Source of the DNA: Anaerolineales bacterium
Lineage (GTDB): Bacteria; Chloroflexota; Anaerolineae; 4572-78; J111
Direction of reading: 5' to 3'
DNA length: 64,000 bases
Assembly: GCA_020634855.1 (NCBI GenBank)
Contig: JACKAU010000006.1
Coordinates: 434,001-498,000, forward strand
Positions 1-8,715 of the stretch are shown here, piece after piece. The number at the start of each line of letters is the position of its first letter. Positions within the stretch are counted from its first letter, which is position 1. The notes beneath the pieces were generated by a model. The model ran no database searches. It saw only the letters and a program-made list of their open reading frames with translations, and was not told the DNA's origin. The translations under genes and the position numbers were made by a program.

Positions 1-1347
1 AGTCGCCTCAATGTTACCGTCTGCCGTTACGTTGTAAGTCTGATTGGTGATGGTATTCGATGCTGTCACTACATAGGAGAACTGGGCCATGGTATCGACC
101 GCTAGTGAGGCCCGGTTCCAGGTCACGATGTTACCGGATCGATTACCGCCACTGATGTAATGCGCTCCGATAGGGATTGTGTCATTAATGACCAGGTTCG
201 TCGCGGCTGTATCACCGCCGTTAAATACCGTCAGCGTATACGTCACCTGCTCACCGTCTTCTGCCGTTGATGGTCCGCTTTTGGTAATCGTCAGGTTAGG
301 TTGACCCGGTTGGCTGACGCTGGTGACAACAGCTTGATCGCCCAAAGCTAGAATACCGCCATCGGCTGTAACTTGATACGTGCTGTTGGTAATTGTCGCT
401 GAAGCCGTCACCACAAAGCTTTTTTGAACCGTAGCCCCAGGCGCCAATGATGCGGCTGACCAGGTGACGGTATTGCCGGCCTTCGTTCCCCCGCTAACGT
501 AATTTGCGCCGGCCGGCAATGTATCGCTAATAGCAAGATTATTAGCTGTTTGGCCGCCACTATTCGTGATCGTGAGCGTGTATTCGATGTTTTGGCCGGC
601 CACAACTGCCTCTGGACCATTCTTAGAAATGGACAAAGCGGGTGGGGGCACCTGGCACAGCGTAAACATCGAGTCTCTATTCGTGCTGTCGTAGTACAAC
701 GTCACTGTCGGTGCGGTTAAAAGCGTCGAACGAGCGTACAAAATAACCAAAACTCGATGGCCGCTGGGAATAATGGTCCCAGGCGACGGTGAGATGTTGA
801 GCAACGCTTCATTCTGGCCGGTGTTGATAAAACTAAATTCAACATCGCCTAACGAGGTTGTTTGACCATTGCTGGGATTATAATCCAAGGCCTCAACTAA
901 AAAGGTCGTATTCGCAAAATCATCGGTTTGTAACCAGATCGAAGCCACAATGTCGCCCGAAATAGTTAGATCGGCGCCTAAAACCGGATCAGAGTAGAAT
1001 CTGGCAATTTCTTCATCATTCAACCCTAACAAAGCGAGTGGTACCGAAATAGTAGCCGGCGTCCCTGCCGTTGGTGCGGTTGTATCGGCAATTCTCTGCG
1101 AACCGTCGTTACCTACATTTTTAGTTTGATTACGAAAGTAAAAGTCTTCACAACTCTCTGTGGCAGTCGCGCCGACAGCATTATTAGGCATAGCTGGCAA
1201 ATTGATTGTATCGGTCGATTTACCAGTAACCTCCATCGCGAACGATGGTTCTAACGAACTAAGCTGAACCGATGCTAGCCCAATAATTAATGCGCTGATT
1301 ACGATGTCAAAAATTACTACAAAACCTGATAGTTTGTTTTGGTACAT
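1..1347 (-). CDS. DUF11-repeat secreted surface protein (partial, 3' end outside window)
   Basis: An open frame starts at the ATG at 1347 and runs without a stop to base 1, so about 449 N-terminal residues are visible. The first 30 residues (MYQNKLSGFVVIFDIVISAL...) form a hydrophobic signal/anchor segment. The following ~180 residues are an unassigned, probably beta-rich, domain. From about residue 235 there are at least two copies of the conserved DUF11-type repeat (LSISKNGPEAVVAGQNIEYT, then LTITKSGPSTAEDGEQVTYT, each followed by DTLPAG/DTIPIG and TVTW/IVTW). This domain is an Ig-like beta sandwich found in large adhesive or cell-wall proteins. The true length is unknown. It is transcribed divergently from the DUF3592 gene. 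A role in cell-surface or extracellular matrix structure is inference; the repeat identification is by motif. Confidence 0.8.
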   Translation of the reverse strand, partial: MYQNKLSGFVVIFDIVISALIIGLASVQLSSLEPSFAMEVTGKSTDTINLPAMPNNAVGATATESCEDFYFRNQTKNVGNDGSQRIADTTAPTAGTPATISVPLALLGLNDEEIARFYSDPVLGADLTISGDIVASIWLQTDDFANTTFLVEALDYNPSNGQTTSLGDVEFSFINTGQNEALLNISPSPGTIIPSGHRVLVILYARSTLLTAPTVTLYYDSTNRDSMFTLCQVPPPALSISKNGPEAVVAGQNIEYTLTITNSGGQTANNLAISDTLPAGANYVSGGTKAGNTVTWSAASLAPGATVQKSFVVTASATITNSTYQVTADGGILALGDQAVVTSVSQPGQPNLTITKSGPSTAEDGEQVTYTLTVFNGGDTAATNLVINDTIPIGAHYISGGNRSGNIVTWNRASLAVDTMAQFSYVVTASNTITNQTYNVTADGNIEAT

Positions 1348-1544
1348 AGTGGTCCCGAGTTAACTAGAATGAAATAAGGTAGTCATAATGTCAGTAGCTA
1401 CAAGAAACATGGTCTAATTCCCGCCTCTATTAGGATACATCAAACAACCCCCCTCTGTACAGGGATGAAAGTCACTAAAAAAAAGTACCAATGGTCACTT
1501 TTTCATTTCCCGAAAGTCACATGTTACCCCTGACTCTCTTCCTG

Positions 1545-1573
1545 TTGACGCCGCTTCAAGGTTACGGTATCCT
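1545..1573 (+). promoter_or_regulatory. candidate sigma-70 promoter of the DUF3592 gene
   Basis: TTGACG (1545-1550), a 17-bp spacer and TATCCT (1568-1573) match the -35/-10 consensus at 5/6 and 4/6. Transcription would start near 1580, about 40 bp before the ATG at 1622. The 274-bp spacer 1348-1621 holds no gene; nothing else was recognised in it. Confidence 0.4.
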
Positions 1574-1621
1574 TTTCTTAGCCTGAATACTGTATCTTTC
1601 ACCGGCAAACAGGATCGTCTA

Positions 1622-2503
1622 ATGAGCAAAATTGCCCCTTATCAATTAAATTTACCACCCCGAGAAATTTCCTGGCTTTTACGCGGCCAGCTTCTGTTTG
1701 GCGGTTTCGCTAATCAGTTCGGCTGGTTCTGGCTGAGTATTACGATGGTTTTCTTCTGGATTTTTGGCGCGATGACCAGCCTGAACGGCATCTATTTTCT
1801 ACTAGGCGCTACCGAAACCGCCCCCGGCATCGTCACCGAGATCGAACAGACCGGCGCTTCTGAAAATGACACTCCCGTCTACGCCACGCACTACGCCTTT
1901 CGAGTCGAACGCTTAGAAATGGACCTCCTGGGCCATTCGTACACCACGGGCCAGCGCTTTTCACCTAACCAAGCGGTTACCGTGGAATATCTACGCGACA
2001 ATCCGGACCTCTCTCGCATTCAAGGTACGCGCTTGGGCGCGTTTAGTCCTTGGGTATTTTGCGTGGTGGGACTTTTTCCGGCGATTGGACTGGCTTTTGT
2101 GGGGTTCGGTTTCTTGTCCGGCCTGCGAGCCAGCCGCCTGCTCCGCCACGGCAAAATTGCACAGGGCCGTTTGATTGAAAAATCCCCCACAAACACCCGC
2201 ATTAACAATCAGATGGTCTACAAATTAACTTTCGCCTTCACGGCTGACGACGGCCGCCAGTATCAGGCCGTCGCCCGTAGTCACCAACCCGGCAACCTGG
2301 AAGATGAAGACCAAGAGCAGCTTTTGTACGATCCTGACCGCCCTACTCGCGCCGTTCTACTCGATAACCTGCCGGGCGCACCTTCTATCGACGATAGTGG
2401 CTATATCTTCACCGACCCCGGCCGGTGTTGGCGATCTTTATTGCTGCCGACTATCGCGCTGTTTATCAACGGCCTTGCCTTTATTTTCGTCATTGGTCTA
2501 TAA
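1622..2503 (+). CDS. DUF3592-type membrane protein
   Basis: A 293-residue protein with hydrophobic segments at about residues 35-62, 145-170 and 272-292. Between them lie two soluble stretches built like DUF3592: residues 65-130 (GIVTEIEQTG ... VTVEYLRDNPDLSRIQGT) and 180-245 (GRLIEKSPTN ... LLYDPDRPTRAVLLDNLPG). DUF3592 proteins are membrane proteins of unknown function with a beta-rich domain between transmembrane helices; here the soluble unit seems to be duplicated. The ATG at 1622 is the first start in the frame and follows a candidate promoter. It stands alone, with its own promoter and that of the next gene on either side. No function can be given beyond membrane location. Confidence 0.7.
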   Translation: MSKIAPYQLNLPPREISWLLRGQLLFGGFANQFGWFWLSITMVFFWIFGAMTSLNGIYFLLGATETAPGIVTEIEQTGASENDTPVYATHYAFRVERLEMDLLGHSYTTGQRFSPNQAVTVEYLRDNPDLSRIQGTRLGAFSPWVFCVVGLFPAIGLAFVGFGFLSGLRASRLLRHGKIAQGRLIEKSPTNTRINNQMVYKLTFAFTADDGRQYQAVARSHQPGNLEDEDQEQLLYDPDRPTRAVLLDNLPGAPSIDDSGYIFTDPGRCWRSLLLPTIALFINGLAFIFVIGL

Positions 2504-2531
2504 TCTATTTGTGAAGTTTGACTCATTCTAT

Positions 2532-2560
2532 TTGCACCCAGTGAGTGCTTTTGGTATACT
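2532..2560 (+). promoter_or_regulatory. promoter of the phosphohexomutase gene
   Basis: TTGCAC (2532-2537), a 17-bp spacer and TATACT (2555-2560), with TGG immediately before the -10 hexamer as in extended -10 promoters. The predicted start near 2567 gives a leader of about 30 nt with AAAGG ahead of the ATG at 2600. Confidence 0.6.
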
Positions 2561-2599
2561 ATTTTCAATAAATACTGAAACTAGTTAAAGGTTTTAAGT

Positions 2600-4024
2600 A
2601 TGCCTCATCCAACATCGATCAAATTCGGCACCGACGGCTGGCGAGCGGTTATCGCCGACACCTATACGTTCGCCAATGTACGTCGCTGCGCCGCCGGGTT
2701 AGGCCGCTATGTTTTGAACCAACATCAGGCTGACCGAGGGTTGGTTATCGGCTACGATACCCGCTTCGGTTCCCGCGATTTTGCCGCAACCGCCGCTTCA
2801 ACTCTAACGGCCCTCAATATTCCGGTCTATCTCTGCAACCGGCCCACCCCAACCCCAACCACTTCCTATACCATCATCGATCAGCAGGCGGCCGGCTGCG
2901 CCATCATCACGGCCAGCCACAATCCCGGCAATTACAACGGCTTCAAATTTCGACCGGAATACGCCGGTTCGGCCCGCCCGAAGATCACCAAAGCCATCGA
3001 AGCCCTGATTCCCGATGAGGCCGACTCGCTCCAGATGCCTCTGGCCGAGGCACGAAGCAGCGGATTACTGACCGATCTCGATCCCTGGCCGGCTTATCGG
3101 GCTAAACTGGAATCGCTGGCTAATTTCGACCGGGTCAAAGCCGCCGGGTTGAATGTGGTTGTCGATGCGATGCACGGCGCGGGGGGCGGTCTCTGGCCGG
3201 ACCTGCTGGCCGGTGGCCAAACCACAATCACCGAACTGCGCGGCGAACCCAATCCAAATTTTCCGGGCATGCACAATCCCGAACCCCTGGCCCACAATTT
3301 ACACCCCTTAGCCGCAACCATCGTTCAAAATAACGCCGACATCGGCCTGGCCCCGGACGGCGATGCCGACCGAATCGGGGTGTTGGATGAACACGGCCAA
3401 TTTGTCAATCCACTGCAACTGTACGCCCTGCTGTTGCTCTACACTCTAGAAGTGCGCGGCCTGCGCGGTCCCATTGTACGCACCATTACCTGCACGACCA
3501 TGGCCAACAAACTGGCCGCCAAATACAATCTCCCCGTGTACGAAACGCCGATCGGCTTCAAATACGTCGGCCCCAAAATGGTCGATGTCAAGGCCATCTA
3601 CGGCGGCGAGGAGAGCGGCGGCTATGCCTTTGGCGATCACATCCCGGAACGCGATGGCTTTGCTTCGGGGCTATTTTTGCTTGATTTTATGGCCCTTACC
3701 GGCCGAACGATGCGCGGTCTGGTCGATTATCTGTTTGAACAAATTGGGCCACACTATTACGATCGCATCGACCTCACTTACGATGCCGCCCAGCGCGAAG
3801 CAGTCTTAAAGCGGATGCAACAGGCCAAACCGGATCGATTGGCCGGACTAAAAGTCACCGGACTGGTCACGGTCGACGGTTTTCGGTTTGATTTGGAGGA
3901 TGGCGGCTGGCTGATTGTGCGCTTCTCCGGCACCGAGCCGCTGCTGCGCATCTATTGTGAAACCACCCACGGCGACCGGGTACAAGAACTTCTTGACGCC
4001 GGTCGAACATTGGCTGGAATTTGA
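2600..4024 (+). CDS. phosphoglucomutase/phosphomannomutase family protein
   Basis: A 474-residue alpha-D-phosphohexomutase that interconverts hexose 1- and 6-phosphates in the cytoplasm. The four domain signatures are present in order: KFGTDGWRAVI near the N-terminus, the phosphoserine loop TASHNPGNYNGFK with Ser106, the Mg-binding loop PDGDADRIG (Asp253, Asp255, Asp257), the sugar-binding loop GGEESGGYAFGDHIPERDG near residue 337, and the phosphate-binding RFSGTEPLLRIY at the C-terminus. Length fits the family. Glucose versus mannose preference cannot be read from the motifs. The product glucose 1-phosphate would feed NDP-glucose for the sucrose- and trehalose-related enzymes at 16-27 kb. 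It overlaps or abuts the downstream tatD and is probably co-transcribed with it. Confidence 0.93.
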   Translation: MPHPTSIKFGTDGWRAVIADTYTFANVRRCAAGLGRYVLNQHQADRGLVIGYDTRFGSRDFAATAASTLTALNIPVYLCNRPTPTPTTSYTIIDQQAAGCAIITASHNPGNYNGFKFRPEYAGSARPKITKAIEALIPDEADSLQMPLAEARSSGLLTDLDPWPAYRAKLESLANFDRVKAAGLNVVVDAMHGAGGGLWPDLLAGGQTTITELRGEPNPNFPGMHNPEPLAHNLHPLAATIVQNNADIGLAPDGDADRIGVLDEHGQFVNPLQLYALLLLYTLEVRGLRGPIVRTITCTTMANKLAAKYNLPVYETPIGFKYVGPKMVDVKAIYGGEESGGYAFGDHIPERDGFASGLFLLDFMALTGRTMRGLVDYLFEQIGPHYYDRIDLTYDAAQREAVLKRMQQAKPDRLAGLKVTGLVTVDGFRFDLEDGGWLIVRFSGTEPLLRIYCETTHGDRVQELLDAGRTLAGI

Positions 4025-4026
4025 GC

Positions 4027-4812
4027 ATGCTAATCGACTCACACTGTCACTTAATGTTTAATGTTTTTGACGAGGATCGCCGCGAGGTGTTAAGCCGAGC
4101 CAAAGACGCCGGGGTCATGGCGTATATCAATCCCGGCATCACTATCGATGACAGCCGCGAAATTGTCGCCGCTGCCGAGACCATTCCCAACCTTTACGCC
4201 GCGGTAGGAATTCACCCCAATGACGCCAACACGTTCGACGCCATCAGCCTCAACGATCTGCGCGAGTTGGCCGGCCATCCCAAAGTCGTGGCCATCGGCG
4301 AAATCGGCTTGGATTATTATTGGGACAAAGCGCCGCGACCGCTTCAGCGCGATGTATTTGAGCAGCAGTTGGACATAGCCAAGGCGCTCGATAAGCCAGT
4401 TGTCATCCACCAGCGCGAGTCGGCAGCGGATACGATGGACGTGCTGCGTGAGTGGGCTGCAACCCCGCATCCCGGTCTGGTGCTGCACTCCTTTTCCGGC
4501 GATCTGGCTATGGCTAAGGAGGCCATCGAGTTGGGCTTTTACATCGGCATCAGCGGGCCGGTGACCTTCAAGAACGCTCGCGGCCTACCCGATGTCGTGG
4601 CCGCCCTGCCGCCGGATCGACTACTGGTTGAAACCGACGCGCCGTTTCTATCGCCCCACCCGTTTCGAGGCAAACGGAACGAACCGGCGCGGGTCAAAAT
4701 CATCGCTGAACGTATAGCCGAATTGCAGCAAATACCATTCGAAGTGATGTGTGATCATCTCACTCGAAACGCCATCACTTTATTTCGACTGCCGGATTTT
4801 AACTTGTCATAA
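4027..4812 (+). CDS. tatD: TatD family metal-dependent hydrolase (deoxyribonuclease)
   Basis: A 261-residue TIM-barrel metallohydrolase of the TatD family, which has Mg-dependent 3'-5' exonuclease activity on DNA. Visible metal ligands and signatures: DSHCHL at residues 4-9, VGIHPND near residue 60, GEIGLDYYWD near 90, VIHQRES near 125, LHSFSGD near 155 and VETDAPFLSPHPFRGKRNEP near 203. The ATG at 4027 gives the usual MLIDSHCHL start; a TTG at 4021 overlapping the upstream TGA by 4 bp is a possible coupled start. Only a few bases separate it from the phosphohexomutase gene, so the two likely share a transcript. Confidence 0.93.
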   Translation: MLIDSHCHLMFNVFDEDRREVLSRAKDAGVMAYINPGITIDDSREIVAAAETIPNLYAAVGIHPNDANTFDAISLNDLRELAGHPKVVAIGEIGLDYYWDKAPRPLQRDVFEQQLDIAKALDKPVVIHQRESAADTMDVLREWAATPHPGLVLHSFSGDLAMAKEAIELGFYIGISGPVTFKNARGLPDVVAALPPDRLLVETDAPFLSPHPFRGKRNEPARVKIIAERIAELQQIPFEVMCDHLTRNAITLFRLPDFNLS

Positions 4813-4937
4813 CGCGCTGCATTCTTATACGTGGCTGGAAGGTTTCAACCTTCCCTACGAACCATCATTCAGGCCAATAAAGTTGGTAACTTTTATAATA
4901 AAATTGTACAATCACGCTCAAACTAAAAGAGGACGCT

Positions 4938-5912
4938 ATGGTTAAAGCCAGTGATTTACTCAGCCTTGTGGCTGATGATATGATTTATGTTGAAGATAAA
5001 ATGCGCTCCGGCATCCCGGAGCAGCACCAAGATTTACAATCGGTGGTTGATTATCTGGTCGGCGCCGGCGGCAAGCGGCTGCGCCCGGCCCTGACGATGA
5101 TGGCTGCCAGTTTCTATCCGGTCGACAAAGATAAGCTGTACTGCCTGGCCGCCGCTGTGGAACTACTCCACACCGCCACTCTGGTCCACGACGACCTGAT
5201 CGACAATTCCCTATTCCGGCGCGGCATGCCGACCCTCAACGTCAGTTGGAGTCCGGCAGCGACGATTCTGACCGGCGATTTTCTATTTGCTCGTTCGGCT
5301 CAGTTGGCTGCTCAGACCGATAGCGTACGCATCGTCAATATTTTTGCTGAAACACTCATGACGATTGTCGGCGGTGAGTTAAACCAACTATTCAATGACG
5401 GTCACGAAAGAGTCCCCACGATCGACGAGTATCACGGCCGCATCTACGCCAAAACCGCCTCGCTTTTTGCCGGTGGTACGGAAATGGGCGGCATATTGAG
5501 TCACGCGCCGGAGGAACAAATCGGGGCCTTGCGCGATTTTGGTTACTACTTGGGCATGGCCTTCCAGGTGGTAGACGATATACTCGACTTTAAAGGCGAT
5601 GAGGATCACATCGGCAAACCGGTTGCCAATGACCTGCGCCAGGGAATTGCAACCCTGCCGGTTATGCTCTTTAATGAGAAGCAACCCAACCACCCGACTA
5701 TTCTCAAAGCCGTGCGCAAGGATTTTGTCAACGATGCCGAGATCCTCGACGTGGTCAATCAAATTCGCGCCTCCGGTTGCGTCGAAGCCAGCATGGAGGA
5801 AGCGGTTCGCTTTGCTCGACAAGCCCAAGCCGCGCTCGAAAAACTGCCGGATACGCCCTATCGGCAAGCTATGTACGGGCTGGCCGACTATACCATTACC
5901 CGGGACATTTAG
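4938..5912 (+). CDS. trans-polyprenyl diphosphate synthase, long-chain type
   Basis: A 324-residue isoprenyl synthase that elongates allylic diphosphates with IPP. The first Asp-rich motif is DDLID at 85-89 (in LVHDDLIDNSLFRRG) and the second is DDILD at 213-217 (in VVDDILDFKGD); the GGKRLRPAL motif lies at 44-52. The residue five before the first motif is a small Ala, which in this family permits long products, so a C30-C50 quinone side chain or carrier lipid is more likely than farnesyl diphosphate (inference). AGAGGA precedes the ATG at 4938. A perfect TATAAT at 4894-4899 suggests its own promoter, but no good -35 hexamer is visible. Likely involved in menaquinone side-chain or undecaprenyl-type lipid synthesis. 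Confidence 0.92.
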   Translation: MVKASDLLSLVADDMIYVEDKMRSGIPEQHQDLQSVVDYLVGAGGKRLRPALTMMAASFYPVDKDKLYCLAAAVELLHTATLVHDDLIDNSLFRRGMPTLNVSWSPAATILTGDFLFARSAQLAAQTDSVRIVNIFAETLMTIVGGELNQLFNDGHERVPTIDEYHGRIYAKTASLFAGGTEMGGILSHAPEEQIGALRDFGYYLGMAFQVVDDILDFKGDEDHIGKPVANDLRQGIATLPVMLFNEKQPNHPTILKAVRKDFVNDAEILDVVNQIRASGCVEASMEEAVRFARQAQAALEKLPDTPYRQAMYGLADYTITRDI

Positions 5913-6022
5913 ATGTGGGGAGATGGGAGATAAGGAGATGGGTTAACTGGAGATTATGTATCATCTTCTAATTGCCTAATCTCCAATCTCTAATCTTCTC
6001 TCATCCGACGGACATTTACCTC
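5913..6022. repeat. simple-sequence text-like repeat (GGAGATGGGAGAT / ATCTCCAATCTC)
   Basis: The spacer is built from a short purine word (GGGGAGATGGGAGATAAGGA, 5916-5938) followed by its loose reverse complement (CCTAATCTCCAATCTC from about 5975). It can fold into an imperfect hairpin. The same words occur inside the coding sequence of the GT4 gene at 7222-7290 and in a short form near 10460. No gene is visible. Confidence 0.6.
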
Positions 6023-6946
6023 ATGGATCTATCCATCATCGTGGTTAATTGGAACGTCAAAGACCTGCTACGCGATTGCCTGAACTCACTCCTCACAGCT
6101 ACTCAAACATCGCCTCACGTCGCCACTGAAATCATCGTCGTCGACAGCGCCTCAACTGACGGTAGCCCGCAAATGGTCCGCGGCGAGTTTCCTCAGGTTC
6201 AGCTCGTCGCCAGCACAGAGAATCTTGGCTACGCGAATGGTAATAATTACGGCGTCGATTTAGCTCAGGGTCGTTACCTCTTCTTGCTCAACCCCGATAC
6301 GGTTGTCGAACCTGACGCGCCGGCTCTCATGGTCGATTATCTAGACAGCCATCCCGATGTGGGCGCGTTGGGACCACAACTCCTCTGGCCAGACGGCTCG
6401 GTGCAGTCTTCACGCCGTCGCTTTCCGACGGTGGGCAGCCTTTTTTGGGAGAGCACCCTGTTGGGTCAGTGGTTTCCCGACAATCGTCACATTCGGCGCT
6501 ACCACACGGCTGATCAATCGCCCGACCAGACTCAGCCGGTTGATTGGGTGGTCGGCGCGGCCATTTTGATCCGGCGCGAAGCCTGGCAGCAGGTCGGCCC
6601 AATTGAGGCCGATTTTTTCATGTATTTCGAAGAAACCGACTGGTGCCGGCGCTGTGTCCAAGCCGGCTGGCAAATTCACTATCTACCAACCGCCAAAATC
6701 ACCCACTTCGAGGGCAAATCCAGCGAACAAGTTTTTGCCGACCGGACCATTCGATTTCAGCGCAGTAAAATTCGCTACACCCGCAAATATTTTGGCGTCG
6801 GCTGGGCCGTGGCTCTTCGGATATTTTTGTGGTGTACCTTCGCTTTCCAATGGGCCGAGGAAACCGCCAAGTGGCTCATCGGCCACCGCCGCACCCTCCG
6901 TCGCGAACGCATGACCGCTTACGGACAAGTTCTCCGAAGCCTTTAG
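6023..6946 (+). CDS. family 2 glycosyltransferase
   Basis: A 307-residue GT-A fold glycosyltransferase. MDLSIIVVNWNVKDLL at the N-terminus is the usual GT2 start and sets the ATG at 6023; a TTG 51 bp upstream lies in a simple-sequence repeat and is less likely. Seen next: the nucleotide-binding VVDSASTDGS, the DxD-type motif LNPDT (residue ~93), VVGAAILIRREAW and the acceptor loop FFMYFEETDWCRR (residues ~195-207), and a hydrophobic stretch near residue 260. This resembles rhamnosyl/galactosyl transferases of the WcaA/WbbL type that act on cell-surface glycans. It sits between a polyprenyl synthase and a GT4 enzyme, consistent with envelope glycan synthesis. The donor sugar is unknown. Confidence 0.88.
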   Translation: MDLSIIVVNWNVKDLLRDCLNSLLTATQTSPHVATEIIVVDSASTDGSPQMVRGEFPQVQLVASTENLGYANGNNYGVDLAQGRYLFLLNPDTVVEPDAPALMVDYLDSHPDVGALGPQLLWPDGSVQSSRRRFPTVGSLFWESTLLGQWFPDNRHIRRYHTADQSPDQTQPVDWVVGAAILIRREAWQQVGPIEADFFMYFEETDWCRRCVQAGWQIHYLPTAKITHFEGKSSEQVFADRTIRFQRSKIRYTRKYFGVGWAVALRIFLWCTFAFQWAEETAKWLIGHRRTLRRERMTAYGQVLRSL

Positions 6947-6984
6947 GCAACATTATGAAGACATACCGGGTTTAATAAGCAAGG

Positions 6985-7082
6985 GGAGGAAAACGTAAAA
7001 CGTGAAACGTAAAGTATCCGCCTACAGCAGCTACTACGCACTACCCACTACGCACTACGTGCTATCCTTCACGTCTCACATC
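6985..7082. repeat. text-like repeat (ACGTAAAACGTGAAACGTAAA / CACTACGCACTACC)
   Basis: The spacer before the GT4 gene contains AAACGTAAAACGTGAAACG (6989-7007) and then repeated ACTACGCACTACC-type words ending in CACGTCTCACATCCC (to about 7082). A related form, ACGGTTTACGTTTCACGT, recurs near 47877-47894 in the opposite sense. This is one of several families of word-repeat, partly palindromic spacer elements in the window. Confidence 0.5.
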
Positions 7083-7084
7083 CC

Positions 7085-8398
7085 ATGCTGACCACCACCT
7101 TCCTAACGGGCGAATACCCCCCTATGCAAGGCGGTATCGCCGATTACACCGCCAATCTGGCCGATCACCTAACCAAACATAACGTTCAACCGACTGTTCT
7201 CATTACCCGCCGCTGGCAGCAAATTTCCCAATCTCTAATCTCTAATCTCCCATCTCCCATCTCCCCATCTCCCCATCTCCAATCTCAAGTTTATCCCACC
7301 CTACCGAACTGGGGCTGGCGCTGCTGGCCGGCGATCACCCAATTTCTCAACCAGCACCGCCCCGACATTCTCCACATCCAATACCAAGCCGCCGCCTTCG
7401 ATCTGGGTGGCTGGATCAACTGGCTGCCCTGGTATCTCAAGAAACGCGGTCGGCCAATCCGCTTGGTCACGACTTTCCATGACTTGCGCATCCCCTACAT
7501 TTTTCCCAAAGCCGGACGCTTCCGCTGGCAGTCGATTCTGGCCCTCGCCCGTCACAGTGACGCCGTGATCTGCACCAATCGCGAAGACCTCAAAACCCTC
7601 CAACTCGAATTAAACCTCCTCAATTCCCAATCCCCAACTTCTAATCTCGTCTCGGCATCCCTAGACTCCCAGCTCCAATCTCCCCAGCTTCATTCTTCAT
7701 TCTCCACTCTCCATTCTCCATTCCTCACCGTCATCCCCCTCGGCACTAACATCGATCCCCAACCACCTGTAGGATTCAACCGCACTGAATGGCGCAAAAA
7801 ATACCACGCCGGCGATCAATCGCTGCTGCTGGCCTACTTCGGCTTCCTCAACGAAAGCAAAGGCGGCGAGGAGTTAATCGAGGCTGTGGCTATTCTGCGC
7901 CAACAGGGTATCGACGCCCGACTGCTGTTCATCGGCGGCGATATCGGCCACGCCGATCCGACCAATGTGGCCTACGCCGAACGAGTGCAGACCATGATCT
8001 CCCAGCACAAACTGTCTGACGTCGTTTATCGCACCGGCTACGTCGAACAGACCGAGGTCTCGGCTAATCTACTGGCTGCCGATGCTGTGGTACTGCCCTA
8101 CCGCGATGGCGTCTCCTTCCGGCGGACGACGCTTATCGCTGCGCTGCGGCATGGCTGCCCGGTTGTCAGCACCACCCCGCATGATCCCGATCTCATCCCC
8201 GAAATTCAACCGGGGCAGAACATGCTTCTCGCACCGCCGGGCGATGCGCCCGGCTTGGCCCAGGTTATCGCGCCGCTTCATAACAATGCTGATCTGTGGC
8301 GAAAGCTTGCCTCAGGGGTGAAACAATTGGGCGATCTGTTTGAATGGTCGCGAATCGCGGCGGAAACGGCGGGCGTGTATCAACGAATTATGAGCTAA
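7085..8398 (+). CDS. family 4 glycosyltransferase with low-complexity insertions
   Basis: A 437-residue GT-B glycosyltransferase. The N-terminal donor/acceptor lobe begins MLTTTFLTGEYPPMQGGIAD with the usual G(G/Q)GGIxxY-type loop. The C-terminal lobe shows LLAYFGFLNESKGGEELIEA, LLFIGGDIG and VVLPYRDGVSFRRTTLIAAL. The classical EX7E motif is not clear, so the enzyme is a divergent member. Two stretches, residues about 46-68 and 176-215, are Ser/Pro/Leu/Gln-rich and encoded by pyrimidine word repeats identical in style to intergenic repeats; they look like repeat insertions that kept the frame. It follows a GT2 gene and is probably in the same envelope-glycan context. Confidence 0.82.
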   Translation: MLTTTFLTGEYPPMQGGIADYTANLADHLTKHNVQPTVLITRRWQQISQSLISNLPSPISPSPHLQSQVYPTLPNWGWRCWPAITQFLNQHRPDILHIQYQAAAFDLGGWINWLPWYLKKRGRPIRLVTTFHDLRIPYIFPKAGRFRWQSILALARHSDAVICTNREDLKTLQLELNLLNSQSPTSNLVSASLDSQLQSPQLHSSFSTLHSPFLTVIPLGTNIDPQPPVGFNRTEWRKKYHAGDQSLLLAYFGFLNESKGGEELIEAVAILRQQGIDARLLFIGGDIGHADPTNVAYAERVQTMISQHKLSDVVYRTGYVEQTEVSANLLAADAVVLPYRDGVSFRRTTLIAALRHGCPVVSTTPHDPDLIPEIQPGQNMLLAPPGDAPGLAQVIAPLHNNADLWRKLASGVKQLGDLFEWSRIAAETAGVYQRIMS

Positions 8399-8399
8399 T

Positions 8400-8427
8400 T
8401 TGTAATTCCCCTACACGATAGTATAAT
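8400..8427 (+). promoter_or_regulatory. candidate promoter of the thiamine operon
   Basis: TTGTAA (8400-8405), a 16-bp spacer and a perfect TATAAT (8422-8427). Transcription would start near 8434, leaving about 110 nt of leader before the TPP aptamer. It overlaps the stop of the preceding GT4 gene by nothing; that gene ends at 8398. Confidence 0.5.
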
Positions 8428-8542
8428 GTCAATAATCTTTAACAAATATATATTGAAGCGTTTGCAGCAATGTACGGTAATAAGTTTGGAGAGTTATAAA
8501 CTCACTCAACAAACGCCATTACGCTAAAACAGTGCAAACGTA

Positions 8543-8650
8543 ACAGCGGGGGCTTGGACAAACCAGGCTGAGATATTCCCTTGAACCACATATGATTCTG
8601 TGGGAATGACCGTCGAACCTGATCCGGGTAATACCGGCGGAGGGAGGAAG
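8543..8650 (+). promoter_or_regulatory. TPP (THI-box) riboswitch
   Basis: The leader holds the conserved THI-box elements in order: CAGCGGGGG, then CTGAGATATTCCCTTGAACC (8569-8588), a variable P3a-type stem, then CGAACCTGATCCGGGTAATA (8613-8632) and CGGCGGAGGGAGGAAG. CTGAGA and CCTGATC..GGTAATACC are the pyrimidine- and pyrophosphate-binding parts of the thiamine pyrophosphate aptamer. It lies directly before a Rho-independent terminator and the thiN-ABC operon, so thiamine pyrophosphate should switch off this operon by premature termination. Confidence 0.95.
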
Positions 8651-8675
8651 ATTATGGACTAAGTCTATTAAGGTT

Positions 8676-8704
8676 AAAGCCACCCTCATACGGGTGGCTT
8701 TTTT
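8676..8704 (+). terminator. Rho-independent terminator, expression platform of the TPP riboswitch
   Basis: A 10-bp stem AAAGCCACCC / GGGTGGCTTT with a short loop and a T run ending at 8704. It lies 26 nt after the aptamer and 11 nt before the ATG of thiN, the position expected of a ligand-controlled transcription terminator. Confidence 0.9.
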
Positions 8705-8715
8705 GGTATAAAGAA

